A DNA stretch of 64,000 nt from Sphingomonas faeni (GTDB taxonomy: Bacteria; Pseudomonadota; Alphaproteobacteria; Sphingomonadales; Sphingomonadaceae), in NCBI RefSeq assembly GCF_003053745.1, contig NZ_QAYE01000003.1:186001-250000 (forward strand), in the 5' to 3' direction. The position numbers were made by a program, and so were the translations under genes. Shown in pieces: positions 51,722-60,656 of the stretch. The notes below the pieces were generated by a model. It saw nothing but the letters and a program-made list of their open reading frames with translations. It was not told the DNA's origin and did no database searches. Position 1 is the stretch's first letter. The number at the start of each line of letters is the position of its first letter.

Positions 51722-54631
51722 ATGGTGTCCTTTTCGCGCTTGTACCGCGCTCCCGTCCTCCTCCCCGTCATCCTCGGCCTCGCCATTCCGGCGAGCGGCC
51801 AGATGGCGACGCAGCAGGCCGTATCCACCCCCACGAAGGAGGCGCCGACGCTTCCCGAGCTGCCGGGAATCGATACGACCGCGTGGCTCTACAAGGGCAG
51901 CGATCTCACGCGGGATCCGGAGTGGAAGTTCGGCACGTTGCCCAACGGCATGCGCTTTGCGGTGCGCAAGAACGGCGTGCCACCGGGCCAGGTGTCGGTG
52001 CGCGTGCGGATCGATGCGGGGTCGCTGAACGAGACCGACAGCGAGCGGGGCTTCGCGCATTTCATCGAGCATCTGTCGTTCCGTGGGTCCGAATACGTGC
52101 CGGATGGCGAGGCGAAGCGGGTGTGGCAGCGGTTCGGGGCGACCTTCGGCTCGGATACCAATGCTCAGACGACGCCGACCTCGACCACGTTCAAGCTCGA
52201 TCTTCCGTCCGCGACCGAGTCCGGCCTCGACGAGAGCCTGAAGATCATGTCGGGGATGATGGAGAAGCCGGTCATCACCGACGCCTCCGTGACCGCCGAA
52301 CGTCCGGTCGTGCTGGCCGAACAGCGCGAGCAGCCGGGGCCGCAGGTGCGGTTCGGCGATGCGATCCGCGCGACGTTCTTCGCAGGGCAGCCCCTCGCGG
52401 ATCGCTCGCCGATCGGTAACATCAAGACGCTGGAAGCTGCCACTGGTGCGACCGTGAAGGCGTTTCACGACCGCTGGTATCGGCCGGAAAACACCGTCGT
52501 CATCATCTCGGGCGATATGGATCCGGCGCTGTTCGGGCGTTTGATCGTCAAGAACTTCGCGGATTGGAAGGGCATCGGGCCGTTCGTGCCGGCGCCCAGC
52601 TTCGGCAAGCCCAATCCGAAGGCGCCGGTCTCCGCGACGATCGCCGAGCCGGCAATTCCGGCAGTGGTGACGCTCGGCGTGGTGCGGCCGTGGGAGTATA
52701 AGGACGACACCGCGATCATGAACCAGAAGCGGCTGGTCGACGTGCTGGCCACCCGGCTGATCAGTCGTCGTCTGGAAACGCGCGCTCGGGCTGGCGGGAG
52801 TTTCCTTCAGGCGGGCGTGTCGATCGACGACGTGTCGCGCTCGGCGAACCTGACCAGCGTCAACATCGTGCCGATCGGGACCGACTGGGAAGCGGCGTTG
52901 AAGGACGTGCGCGCGGTGATCGCCGACGCGCAGACCAACGCGCCGAGCCAGGCCGAAGTCGACCGCGAATACGCCGATTTCGACACGATCATGCGGACCA
53001 GCGTCGAGACGGCGAAGGTCGAGGCGGGGTCGAAGCAGGCGGACGACATGGTCGGTGCGCTCGACATCCGCGAGACGGTCGCGGGGCCGGAGACGTCGTA
53101 CAAGATTTTGCAGGACGCCAAGGCGAAGGGCATGTTCACGCCCGCCACGCTACTCGCATCGAGCAAGGCGATCTTCGAAGGAACGACGCGGGCGCTCGTG
53201 AATACGCAGACGCCTGATGCCGGGGCCGCGAACAAGCTGGCGACGGCGTTGAAGGCGGACGTTTCGGGTCTTGCCGGCAAGCGGCGCGCGCAGGCGGCGG
53301 TCGACTTCTCGAAGCTACCGTCGCTCGGCAAGCCGGGTGTCGTCGCGAGCCGCGAAAAGATCGCCGCGTTCGACATGGAGCAGGTGAATTTCGCCAACGG
53401 CACGCGCGTGCTGCTGTTCCCGAACGCGGGCGAGACCGGGCGCGTGTATGTGCGCGTGCGGTTCGGCGGCGGCTATACCGCGATCCCGTCGAACCGGCCC
53501 ACGCCGGCATGGGCGGGCGATCTCGCACTGGTCGCAGGGGGTATCGGCAAGCTCGACCAGGGCGATCTCGACCAGTTGACGGCGGGGCGTCGGATCGGGC
53601 TCGACTTCGGGATCGACGACGATGCGTTCACGCTGAGCGCGATCACGTCGCCGGCGGATTATGCCGATCAGTTGCGGCTGATGGCGGCGAAGCTCGCGTT
53701 CCCGGCGTGGGATCCGGCACCGGTGGCACGTGCTAGGGTTGCGGCGCTGGCAGGGTTCGCCGGCTATGACTCGTCGCCCGATGGCGTGTTGTCGCGGGAC
53801 CTCGAAGGTCTGCTTCGCGCGGGTGATCCGCGCTGGGGGACGCCGTCGAAGCCGACCGTCGAGGCGCTGAATGCGAAGGACTTCCGCGCGTTCTGGGAGC
53901 CGATCCTGAAGACCGGGCCGATCGAGGTTTCGATCTTCGGCGACGTGAAGACCGAGGACGCGATCGCCGCGGTGGCGAAGTCGTTCGGGGCAATGAAGCC
54001 GCGGACGGCGGTGTCGACGGTCGGCGCGCCGGTCGGCTTCCCTGCGCACAATACGACGCCGGTGATGCGCGCGCATACCGGGCCCGAGAACCAGGCGGCG
54101 GCGGTGATCGCATGGCCGACGGGGGGCGGGATCGACAACATCGTCGAGGCGCGGCGTCTCGACGTGCTGGCGCAGGTGTTCAGCGATCGGCTGTTCGAGC
54201 GGCTGCGGCAGGCGGCGGGGGCGAGCTACAGCCCGAACGTGTCGAGCCAGTGGCCGGTGGGCATGAACACCGGCGGCCGGATGGTCGCGATCGGGCAGGT
54301 GGCGCCGGACAAGGTGTCGTTCTTCTTCCAGATCGCCCGTCAGATCGCGGCCGAACTGGTGTCGACGCCGATCGCGGCGGACGAGTTGGACCGGATCAAG
54401 AAGCCGATGGGGCAGTATATTTTGCGCGCCTCGACCGGGAACCAGTTCTGGTTGCAGCAGCTTGGCGGCGCGACGTTCGATCCGCGGCGGATCGCGGCAA
54501 CGCAGCGGATCGCGAGCGATTTGGTGGCGACGACGCCGGTGGAGTTGCAGGCGACCGCGGCGAAGTATCTGCGACCGGAGAAGGACTGGACCATGGCCGT
54601 CGTGCCGGCTGCGACGCCTGCGAAGAAGTAA
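51722..54631 (+). CDS. M16 family zinc metallopeptidase
   Basis: The 969-residue protein has a signal peptide (LLPVILGLAIPASG). A first M16 domain carries the inverted zinc motif HFIEH (HxxEH) near residue 115, with the downstream Glu in VVLAEQREQ. A second M16 domain (FANGTRVLLFPNAGETGRVY) lacks HxxEH, as is usual. It is probably a periplasmic peptidase of the pitrilysin/insulinase type, acting on peptides or processed proteins. ATG 51722 is the first residue before the signal. A repeat follows the stop. Confidence 0.9.
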   Translation: MVSFSRLYRAPVLLPVILGLAIPASGQMATQQAVSTPTKEAPTLPELPGIDTTAWLYKGSDLTRDPEWKFGTLPNGMRFAVRKNGVPPGQVSVRVRIDAGSLNETDSERGFAHFIEHLSFRGSEYVPDGEAKRVWQRFGATFGSDTNAQTTPTSTTFKLDLPSATESGLDESLKIMSGMMEKPVITDASVTAERPVVLAEQREQPGPQVRFGDAIRATFFAGQPLADRSPIGNIKTLEAATGATVKAFHDRWYRPENTVVIISGDMDPALFGRLIVKNFADWKGIGPFVPAPSFGKPNPKAPVSATIAEPAIPAVVTLGVVRPWEYKDDTAIMNQKRLVDVLATRLISRRLETRARAGGSFLQAGVSIDDVSRSANLTSVNIVPIGTDWEAALKDVRAVIADAQTNAPSQAEVDREYADFDTIMRTSVETAKVEAGSKQADDMVGALDIRETVAGPETSYKILQDAKAKGMFTPATLLASSKAIFEGTTRALVNTQTPDAGAANKLATALKADVSGLAGKRRAQAAVDFSKLPSLGKPGVVASREKIAAFDMEQVNFANGTRVLLFPNAGETGRVYVRVRFGGGYTAIPSNRPTPAWAGDLALVAGGIGKLDQGDLDQLTAGRRIGLDFGIDDDAFTLSAITSPADYADQLRLMAAKLAFPAWDPAPVARARVAALAGFAGYDSSPDGVLSRDLEGLLRAGDPRWGTPSKPTVEALNAKDFRAFWEPILKTGPIEVSIFGDVKTEDAIAAVAKSFGAMKPRTAVSTVGAPVGFPAHNTTPVMRAHTGPENQAAAVIAWPTGGGIDNIVEARRLDVLAQVFSDRLFERLRQAAGASYSPNVSSQWPVGMNTGGRMVAIGQVAPDKVSFFFQIARQIAAELVSTPIAADELDRIKKPMGQYILRASTGNQFWLQQLGGATFDPRRIAATQRIASDLVATTPVELQATAAKYLRPEKDWTMAVVPAATPAKK

Positions 54632-54640
54632 GGTTCTATG

Positions 54641-54790
54641 TCCCCTCTCCCCACCGGGGAGAGGGAGGGAGGAGCCGCTTGGCGACGGAAGGGTGAGGGG
54701 CTTTGGCGGAGACGTCCCGAGCCTCACGCCCCTCACCCTCCCACACGCAAGCGCGTGCGGGTCCCTCCCTCTCCCCGTGGGGGAGAGGGT
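54641..54790. repeat. Long G/C-rich palindromic repeat, CCCTCTCCCC...GGGGAGAGGG family (copy 2)
   Basis: TCCCCTCTCCCCACCGGGGA at the left and CCCTCTCCCCGTGGGGGAGAGGG at the right bound facing CGGAAGGGTGAGGGG / CCCCTCACCCTCC segments and a small CACACGCAAGCGCGTG hairpin. It fills the convergent gap between the M16 peptidase and acyl-CoA synthetase genes and reaches the stop codon of the latter. Confidence 0.8.
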
Positions 54791-56574
54791 TATTTGTAGA
54801 GCGCGTCCAGACGTTCGCCGTAGGCCTGTTTCAGGACGTGGCGGCGGATCTTCAGGCTGGGGGTCAGCTGCTCGTTCTCGATCGTGAACGGACCATCCGC
54901 GAGCACGAACCGCCGCACCCGCTCGGTCACCGTCAGGTCCTTGTTCACCCGCTCGACCGCGTGGCCGATCGCTGTCCTGAACTCGCTGTTCTCGGCCAGC
55001 CGCGTGAAGCTGCACGCGTCGCCGTTCTTCGCGCACCATTCCTGTGTCCAGTCGGGATCGGGCACGATCAGCGCGACCATGTAGGGGCGCTTGTCGCCGG
55101 CGATCATCGCCTGCGCGATCTCGGGCTGGAGCGTGAGCATGCCCTCGACCTTCTGGGGAGCGACGTTTTCGCCCTTGTCGTTGATGATCAGGTCTTTCTT
55201 GCGGTCGGTGATGCGGATGCGGCCGCGGTCGTCGATCTCGCCGATGTCGCCGGTGTGGAGCCAGCCGTCCTTGAGCACCTTCGCGGTCTCGGCGTCGTTA
55301 CGCCAATAGCCGTGCATGACGAGTTCGCCGCGCACCAGGATCTCGCCGTCCTCGGCGATCCGGACTTCGGTGTCGTTCAGCGCGGGGCCGACCGAGTCCA
55401 TGCGGACGCCGGCCTTGGGGCGGTTGCACGAGATGACCGGGGCGGCTTCGGTCTGGCCGTAGCCTTGCAGGAAGGTGAGCCCGAGCGCCTCGAAGAACAG
55501 CCCGACCTCGGGATTGAGCGGCGCGCCGCCAGAGATCATTGCCTTAAGTCGGCCGCCGAACTTCTTCGAGATCTTGGGCTTGAACAGCGTGGCGACGGCG
55601 GCCTGCATCGGGCGGTCGATCAGGCGCAGGCGACCGGCGTAGCGCTTGCCGCCGATGTTGAGCGCCTGGCGCAGGAGGTAGGCCGAGGCGCCGCCCTGCT
55701 TCTCGATCGTCTTCGAGATGCGCGTGCGGAGGACCTCGAACAGGCGGGGCACGACGAACATGATCGTCGGTCGGGTTTCCTCGATGTTCGCGGCGAGCTT
55801 TTCCAGGCCTTCCGCGTAGTAGATCTGGCCGCCGAGCGAGATCGGGAAATGCTGGCCGCCTGTGTGCTCGTACGCGTGGCTCAAGGGGAGGAACGAGAGG
55901 AAGACCTCGTCGTCCCAGCCGAAATCTTCCGAGATGACGGACGCGCAGCCGGCGCAATTGTGGAGGATCGCGCCGTGGTGCTGCATCACCCCGCGCGGCG
56001 CACCGCCGGTGCCCGAAGTGTAGATGATGCAGGCGAGGTCTTCGCGTTCGAAGTCGGCGCGGGCGGCGGCGGTTTCGGGCGCGGTCTGGTGTGCGGCGAT
56101 CAGCGCGTGCCAGTTGTGGAAGTCGATCCCGGCGGGGACCTTCATGTCCTCGAACCCGATCACGGTCTGCGCCTGGTTCGAGCGGATGACGGCGGGGAGG
56201 AGGGTTTTCGCGAGCTTGGCAGTCGAAACGATGATCGCGCAGGCGCCGGCGTTCTCGATGATGTGGAGGTGATCGCGCTCGGTGTTGGTGACGTAGGTCG
56301 GCACCGTGATGCAGCCAGCGGCCATGATCGCGAGGTCGCTGAGGCACCATTCGGGGCGGTTCTCGGCGACGAGCATGACGCGGTCGCCGCGTTTCAGGCC
56401 TATCGCGGCCAGCGCGGTGGCGAGGCTGGCTACCTGGCGCGCGGCTTCGGCCCAGCTGGTGGCGACCCATGTGCCGCTTGTTTTCGTCCAGAGGAACGGG
56501 GCGTCGCCTTTCTCGGCGGCGCGCGTGAAGAACATCGTGACGAGGTTCGGGAAGCGTTCGAGCTGGCGGGCCAT
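54790..56574 (-). CDS. Long-chain acyl-CoA synthetase (AMP-forming)
   Basis: The 594-residue protein is of the ANL superfamily. The P-loop-like motif YTSGTGGAPRGVMQH lies near residue 190, with GYGQTEAAPVIS near 385, LHTGDIGEIDDRG near 440 and ITDRKKDLIINDKGENVAP near 455. It activates fatty acids as acyl-CoA for degradation or lipid synthesis. There is no signal peptide. No fad operon genes adjoin it; convergent to the M16 peptidase. Confidence 0.9.
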   Translation of the reverse strand: MARQLERFPNLVTMFFTRAAEKGDAPFLWTKTSGTWVATSWAEAARQVASLATALAAIGLKRGDRVMLVAENRPEWCLSDLAIMAAGCITVPTYVTNTERDHLHIIENAGACAIIVSTAKLAKTLLPAVIRSNQAQTVIGFEDMKVPAGIDFHNWHALIAAHQTAPETAAARADFEREDLACIIYTSGTGGAPRGVMQHHGAILHNCAGCASVISEDFGWDDEVFLSFLPLSHAYEHTGGQHFPISLGGQIYYAEGLEKLAANIEETRPTIMFVVPRLFEVLRTRISKTIEKQGGASAYLLRQALNIGGKRYAGRLRLIDRPMQAAVATLFKPKISKKFGGRLKAMISGGAPLNPEVGLFFEALGLTFLQGYGQTEAAPVISCNRPKAGVRMDSVGPALNDTEVRIAEDGEILVRGELVMHGYWRNDAETAKVLKDGWLHTGDIGEIDDRGRIRITDRKKDLIINDKGENVAPQKVEGMLTLQPEIAQAMIAGDKRPYMVALIVPDPDWTQEWCAKNGDACSFTRLAENSEFRTAIGHAVERVNKDLTVTERVRRFVLADGPFTIENEQLTPSLKIRRHVLKQAYGERLDALYK

Positions 56575-56689
56575 TGTCTCTCCCTGGGCGCTGTGCCGTT
56601 GCGCCTTGTCCGACGCGATTCTGAGCGTTGGTCGGTTAGTGCGTCATAACCGGCGGGGGCTCAACCCCATCCGCTGCCACGGACTTGGC

Positions 56690-56795
56690 ACCCCCCCGGC
56701 GGAGGCCGGGGTCCAGTTGGAAAGGTCGCAGTAACGACGCGCGAACGTCAATTAGCAAGGTTTCCCAACTGGACCCCGGCCTCCGCCGGGGAGGT
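56690..56795. repeat. About 106-bp palindromic element, CACCCCCCCGGCGGAGG family (copy 4)
   Basis: Facing arms GGCGGAGGCCGGGGTCCAGTTGG and CCAACTGGACCCCGGCCTCCGCC enclose AAAGGTCGCAGTAACGACG, the same centre as the copy at 21721. It separates the fadD-type gene and ggt on the same strand. Confidence 0.85.
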
Positions 56796-56806
56796 GGAGT
56801 TTGTCG

Positions 56807-58549
56807 TTACTCTGGTGCGCGCTGGAGTGCGCCGACGCGCTGGATCTTGGTGACGGTACCGTCCTCCGCGATCGCGACGCCTTCGCTGCGAGGGTCTGCG
56901 GCGCCGACCCACTTGCCGCCGACGCGCTCGATCGCGTTCGCTTTCAGGCCGAGTGCCGCCACCTGGACGGTCTCGCCTAGCGCCTGCAAGGCTGGGACCA
57001 TCGCCTCGCGCTCGGTGCCCTTTTCGGCCGCTGCGACATGCCCTGGCGCATAAAGCAGCCCGAGTGCGATCGAGTCCTGCGCTGACAGTTTCCAGTCGAC
57101 CACGCCGATGATCGCCTTGGCCACCTGCGCGATGATCGTCGAGCCGCCTGCCGCGCCGACCGCGAGCCGGACCTTCCCGTCGGGGCCGTAGACGATCGTC
57201 GGCGACATTGAGCTGCGCGGCCGCTTGCCACCTTCGACCCGGTTGGCGACCAGCGCGCCGTCCTTGACGGGCACGATGTCGAAGTCGGTGAGCTGGTTGT
57301 TGAGGACAGTGCCGTCGACGGTGATCCCGGAGCCGAAATAGCCTTCGACGGTGGTAGTCACCTCGACGACGTTGCCTCGCGCGTCGACCGTCGCGATGGC
57401 TGTCGTGCCGGGGACCTCGCTGATTGGGGCGCGGGTGCGTGCGGGGGCGCCGGGAGGCGAGCCGGCGATGACGTTCGCCATGGTCTTCGCCGGTGAGATC
57501 AGCGCCGAGCGCGATGCGAGATACTTGGTGTCGAGCATGCCCTGGACCGGCACGCGGACGAAATCGGGATCGCCGACGTAGAGGTCGCGGTCGGCATAGG
57601 CGAGGCGCGAGGATTCGGCGAACAGGTGCCAGGCCTGCGCGCTGTCCTTGCCGAGTTTTCCCATGTCGAAGCGTTCGAGCTGCTTCAGGATCATCAGCAC
57701 GGTGACGCCGCCGGACGAGGGCGGGCCCATCCCGCAGACTCGGTAGACGCGGTATTTGACGCAGACCGGCGGCCGCGACTTGGCGTCGTAGCTGGCGAGG
57801 TCGCCGAGCGTCATTTTCGACGGATTGCGCGCGGCGGTGTTGACCGCGGTGACGATCTTCTGCGCCTGCGGACCGACGTAGAAGCTGTCGGGGCCCTGGG
57901 TGGCGATGCGCTGGAGGAGCGCGGCTTGCTGGGGGTTCTTGATGACCGCGCCGATCGCGACCGGCGAGCCGTCGGGCGCGGAGAAGAGTTTGCGCGTCTC
58001 GGGCGTGATGTGGTCGCCATAGGCCTTCATGCCGTTGACGAGGCGGGGGGTGGCCTGGAAGCCGTTGGTCGCGAGCCGGATCGCGGGGGCGAACAGTTGC
58101 GCCCAGGGGAGCTTGCCCGAGGCGCGGTGCGCGAGCGCCATGCCGCGGAGTGCGCCGGGGATGCCGACGCTGCGGCCGCCGGGGACTGCGTCGCTGTGGC
58201 TGAGCGGCGTGCCGTCGGGCGCGTAGAACCAGCGCGCATCGGCGGCGGCGGGCGCCTCTTCGCGCGCGTCGATCGTGCTGAGCGCGCCGCCGGCCGCGTG
58301 GGAGACCCAGAAGCTGCCGCCGCCGATGCCCGAGCTTTGCGGTTCGACGACGTTGAGGGCTAGCATGGTGGCGATGGCGGCGTCGGTGGCGCTGCCGCCG
58401 GCGCGGAGGACCTCGACGCCGGCGGCGGCTGCGCGCGGGTCGGCGGCGCTGACCATGCCTTGGTCTTTGGCCGGGGCGGGGGCGGCTTGGCGCGCCTCTA
58501 CGGTGGCTGCGGGGACGAGGAGGGCGAGCGCGAGGAGGGAGGTCTTCAT
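56807..58549 (-). CDS. ggt: Gamma-glutamyltransferase
   Basis: The 580-residue protein has a signal peptide (MKTSLLALALLVPAATVEA). Conserved Ggt blocks are GIGGGSFWV, DAREEAPAAAD, SGGVTVLMILKQLE and the autoprocessing segment ending PGTTAIATVDARGN, where the catalytic Thr is expected. RPRSSMSPTIVY and GAAGGSTIIAQ complete the substrate site. It cleaves glutathione and other gamma-glutamyl compounds in the periplasm after self-cleavage into two subunits. Start 58549 is the first residue of the signal; longer frames run into pyrD. Confidence 0.93.
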   Translation of the reverse strand: MKTSLLALALLVPAATVEARQAAPAPAKDQGMVSAADPRAAAAGVEVLRAGGSATDAAIATMLALNVVEPQSSGIGGGSFWVSHAAGGALSTIDAREEAPAAADARWFYAPDGTPLSHSDAVPGGRSVGIPGALRGMALAHRASGKLPWAQLFAPAIRLATNGFQATPRLVNGMKAYGDHITPETRKLFSAPDGSPVAIGAVIKNPQQAALLQRIATQGPDSFYVGPQAQKIVTAVNTAARNPSKMTLGDLASYDAKSRPPVCVKYRVYRVCGMGPPSSGGVTVLMILKQLERFDMGKLGKDSAQAWHLFAESSRLAYADRDLYVGDPDFVRVPVQGMLDTKYLASRSALISPAKTMANVIAGSPPGAPARTRAPISEVPGTTAIATVDARGNVVEVTTTVEGYFGSGITVDGTVLNNQLTDFDIVPVKDGALVANRVEGGKRPRSSMSPTIVYGPDGKVRLAVGAAGGSTIIAQVAKAIIGVVDWKLSAQDSIALGLLYAPGHVAAAEKGTEREAMVPALQALGETVQVAALGLKANAIERVGGKWVGAADPRSEGVAIAEDGTVTKIQRVGALQRAPE

Positions 58550-58602
58550 CGAGCGCGAGCCTAGCGTGGTTCGGGTATGAGGCAACCCGTCTCGCAACCT
58601 TG

Positions 58603-58731
58603 CGATCCTCCCCCGCAAGGGGGAGGTGGCGCCGATGGCGACGGAGGGGGAGGGTACGGAACCGAGGTTTTTTCTCTCCGCCCCCTCCGACTGGTAAGCG
58701 CCAGCCACCTCCCCCTGGCGGGGGAGGATCG
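58603..58731. repeat. G/C-rich palindromic repeat, CGATCCTCC...GGAGGATCG family (copy 2)
   Basis: CGATCCTCCCCCGCAAGGGG and CCACCTCCCCCTGGCGGGGG bound the segment, whose outermost nine bases are exact complements. It is the same family as 44071-44194, including the inner GACGGAGGGGGAGG arm. It ends at the pyrD stop. Confidence 0.8.
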
Positions 58732-59793
58732 TTAGGCGTCGACACCTACTGCGTCGGCGACCGTGGCGAAGCCGTCTCGCTGCAAAAGCGCGTCGAGTTC
58801 GCGGAGGATGCGGGCGGGGAGGCCCGGCCCTTCGTACACCAGCGCGGTGTAGAGCTGGACGAGGCTCGCACCGGCGCGGAGGCGGGCGTAGGCTTCGGCG
58901 CTGCTGTCCACGCCGCCGACCGAGATCAGAGGGAACGCTGCGCCGGTGGCCTTGCGGAAATCCGACAGGCGTTGGCGGGCCAGCGGGACGAGCGGCGCGC
59001 CGGACAGGCCGCCGGTTTCCTTGGCATTGGCCGAGCGCAGGGCGGGGCGGGAGATCGTGGTATTGTTGATGATTAGCGCGTCGATGCGGTTGTCGAGTGC
59101 GGCGCAGGCGATGTCGTCGATGTCGGCGGGTTCGAGGTCGGGGGCGACCTTCAGGAAGATCGGCGTGGTGCCCTTGGCGGCGGTGCAGGCGGCAAGGAGG
59201 TCGCGGAGCGCTGCGCCGTGCTGGAGGTCGCGCAGGCCGGGGGTGTTGGGGGAACTGATGTTGATGGTGATGTAGTCGGCGTGGGGGGCGGCTCTGGTAA
59301 CGCCGTGGACATAGTCGGCGGTGCGATCCGCCGCGTCCTTGTTGGCACCGACGTTGATGCCCAAAACTTTGTTTCCCCGCGAAGGCGGGGACCCAGACTG
59401 GGCACCCGCCTTCGCGGGTGAACATACTCTTTGCAGCGCTGCATCGAGGCCGCCATTGTTGAAGCCGAGCCGGTTGATGACCGCGCGGTCTTCGGGGAGG
59501 CGGAAGATGCGGGGTTTGGGGTTGCCGGGCTGCGCGAGTGGTGTGAGCGTGCCGATCTCGACGCTGCCGAAGCCCAACCCGAAGAAGCCGTCGATCGCAC
59601 GGCCGTCCTTGTCGACGCCTGCCGCCAAGCCGACCGGGTTGGGGAAGGCGATCCCCGCCACGGTCGTCGCGAGCCGCGGTACGCTGGGGGCGAGCGGCGT
59701 GCCGGCCTTCCCCCATGCGCCGAGCGCGGCGATGGTGAGGGTATGCGCGCGCTCGGCGTCGAGACGGAAGAGGATCGGGTGGTAGAAGGCCAT
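58732..59793 (-). CDS. pyrD: Dihydroorotate dehydrogenase (quinone), with repeat-derived insert
   Basis: The 353-residue class 2 enzyme has FMN and substrate motifs PVGLAAGVDKDG, SVEIGTLTPLAQPGNP, GFNNGGLDAAL, NISSPNTPGLR with the catalytic Ser, and ISVGGVDSSAEAYARLRAG. It oxidises dihydroorotate with quinone at the inner membrane in pyrimidine synthesis. Residues about 124-142 (CSPAKAGAQSGSPPSRGNK) are encoded by a 57-bp palindromic repeat that is intergenic elsewhere. The reading frame stays open, and the segment lies on the loop before LGINVGANKD, so the enzyme is probably still active. Start 59793 begins MAFYHPILFRLD. Confidence 0.93.
   Translation of the reverse strand: MAFYHPILFRLDAERAHTLTIAALGAWGKAGTPLAPSVPRLATTVAGIAFPNPVGLAAGVDKDGRAIDGFFGLGFGSVEIGTLTPLAQPGNPKPRIFRLPEDRAVINRLGFNNGGLDAALQRVCSPAKAGAQSGSPPSRGNKVLGINVGANKDAADRTADYVHGVTRAAPHADYITINISSPNTPGLRDLQHGAALRDLLAACTAAKGTTPIFLKVAPDLEPADIDDIACAALDNRIDALIINNTTISRPALRSANAKETGGLSGAPLVPLARQRLSDFRKATGAAFPLISVGGVDSSAEAYARLRAGASLVQLYTALVYEGPGLPARILRELDALLQRDGFATVADAVGVDA
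59369..59425. repeat. 57-bp palindromic element inside pyrD, in frame
   Basis: The sequence begins TTGTTTCCCCGCGAAGG, has CCCAGACTGGG in the centre and ends CTTCGCGGGTGAACAT. It matches the intergenic copy at 45744-45800 over its full length with few substitutions. Its length, 19 codons, keeps the pyrD frame. Confidence 0.9.
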
Positions 59794-59840
59794 GCGCGTC
59801 GTCCTTGCTCCTTCCACTGGTCGGGAAGGGTCATTCTTGC

Positions 59841-59946
59841 TCCCCTCCCTGGAAGGGAGGGGCTGGGGGCGGGGTGGTCCGTTGGCTGGTGCTCCCTGAC
59901 GTCAGCAGCCGACCCACCCCCGACCCCTCCCTTCCAGGGAGGGGGG
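59841..59946. repeat. G/C-rich palindromic repeat, TCCCCTCCCT...AGGGAGGGG family
   Basis: Two hairpins (CCCCTCCCTGGAAGGGAGGGG and CCCCTCCCTTCCAGGGAGGGG) flank a facing GGGGTGGTC / GACCCACCCC pair, so the 106 bases can fold as one structure. It lies between the divergent pyrD and rrf2 genes; the rest of this 298-base gap (59947-60091) probably holds the rrf2-suf promoter, with ATCGGATCATATCGGTCCGATTG containing an ATCGGA...TCCGAT dyad. Confidence 0.75.
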
Positions 59947-60052
59947 AAGTCAAGCTTTCGGGTCATCCACGACACACAAAACCAGCGCTCAGTTGCGAGT
60001 CGTTAGCACCCCTCGCCGGGTTGACGATGCACTGTACAACGCCCATTTGACC

Positions 60053-60076
60053 AATCGGATCATATCGGTCCGATTG
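60053..60076 (+). promoter_or_regulatory. Possible Rrf2/IscR-type operator upstream of rrf2
   Basis: AATCGGA (60054-60060) and TCCGATT (60069-60075) are exact complements separated by TCATATCGG. The dyad ends 16 bases before the rrf2 ATG. Rrf2-family Fe-S regulators usually autoregulate through such a site. This is an inference from position and symmetry only. Confidence 0.5.
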
Positions 60077-60091
60077 GACTCCTAAGCCACC

Positions 60092-60535
60092 ATGCGTCTT
60101 TCCAGCCTAGCCGATTATGCGGTCGTGATGATGAGCGCCGCGGCGCGTCATTGCGGCGGAATCGCGCGGCTGAACGCGACGTTGCTCGCGGAGGAGACCG
60201 GCGTGCCGCTGCCGACCGTGCAGAAGCTGGTGAGCCGGCTGTCCGCCGCGGGGCTGATCGAGAGCACGCGTGGCACCGGCGGCGGGTTTCGCCTGTCGCG
60301 TCCGCCCGCGATGATCTCGCTCGCCGACATAATCGAGGCGGTCGAGGGACCGATCGCGCTGACTTCATGCGTCGATGGCGCATCGCAGGATTGCTGCGTC
60401 GAGCAGACGTGCAAGGTGAAGCCGCACTGGAACGCCGTCAACGGCGCGGTCCGCGGTGCGCTTGCCGGCGTGTCGCTCGCCAGCCTTTCGCAAACCCCGG
60501 TTTTACACCCCCCTCTTTCACAAGTGCCCGCATGA
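60092..60535 (+). CDS. Rrf2-family Fe-S regulator of the suf operon
   Basis: The 147-residue protein has a winged helix ([50 protein letters not shown]). A cysteine-rich loop near residues 93-110 ([19 protein letters not shown]) offers ligands for an Fe-S cluster. Members linked to suf operons repress them when clusters are sufficient. It is upstream of sufB on the same strand, the usual arrangement in sphingomonads, with a short repeat between them. Confidence 0.9.
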   Translation: MRLSSLADYAVVMMSAAARHCGGIARLNATLLAEETGVPLPTVQKLVSRLSAAGLIESTRGTGGGFRLSRPPAMISLADIIEAVEGPIALTSCVDGASQDCCVEQTCKVKPHWNAVNGAVRGALAGVSLASLSQTPVLHPPLSQVPA

Positions 60536-60565
60536 CGCGCGCAGCGCCTTACCCCTTCCTCCGCG

Positions 60566-60616
60566 CTCTTTGCGCCTCTGCGCGCAAAAGTATTTGTTCG
60601 CGCAGAGACGCAGAGA
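60566..60616. repeat. Hairpin repeat CTTTGCGCCTCTGCGCG...CGCGCAGAGACGCAGAG
   Basis: The two arms (about 60568-60584 and 60599-60615) pair with two mismatches around AAAAGTATTTGTT. The sequence resembles the arms of the 174-bp element at 35003. It lies in the rrf2-sufB gap, 40 bases before the sufB start. Confidence 0.65.
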
Positions 60617-60656
60617 TCGCCGAGTTTTTAGAGAGCCGCGTCGCGGCGGAGATGGA

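Noticed and set aside
56807-59716. A continuous 969-codon frame covering ggt and running antisense through most of pyrD
   Set aside because: The gamma-glutamyltransferase has its own signal peptide start at 58549. The extension is Arg/Pro-rich shadow translation of pyrD and a repeat, not a fusion protein.
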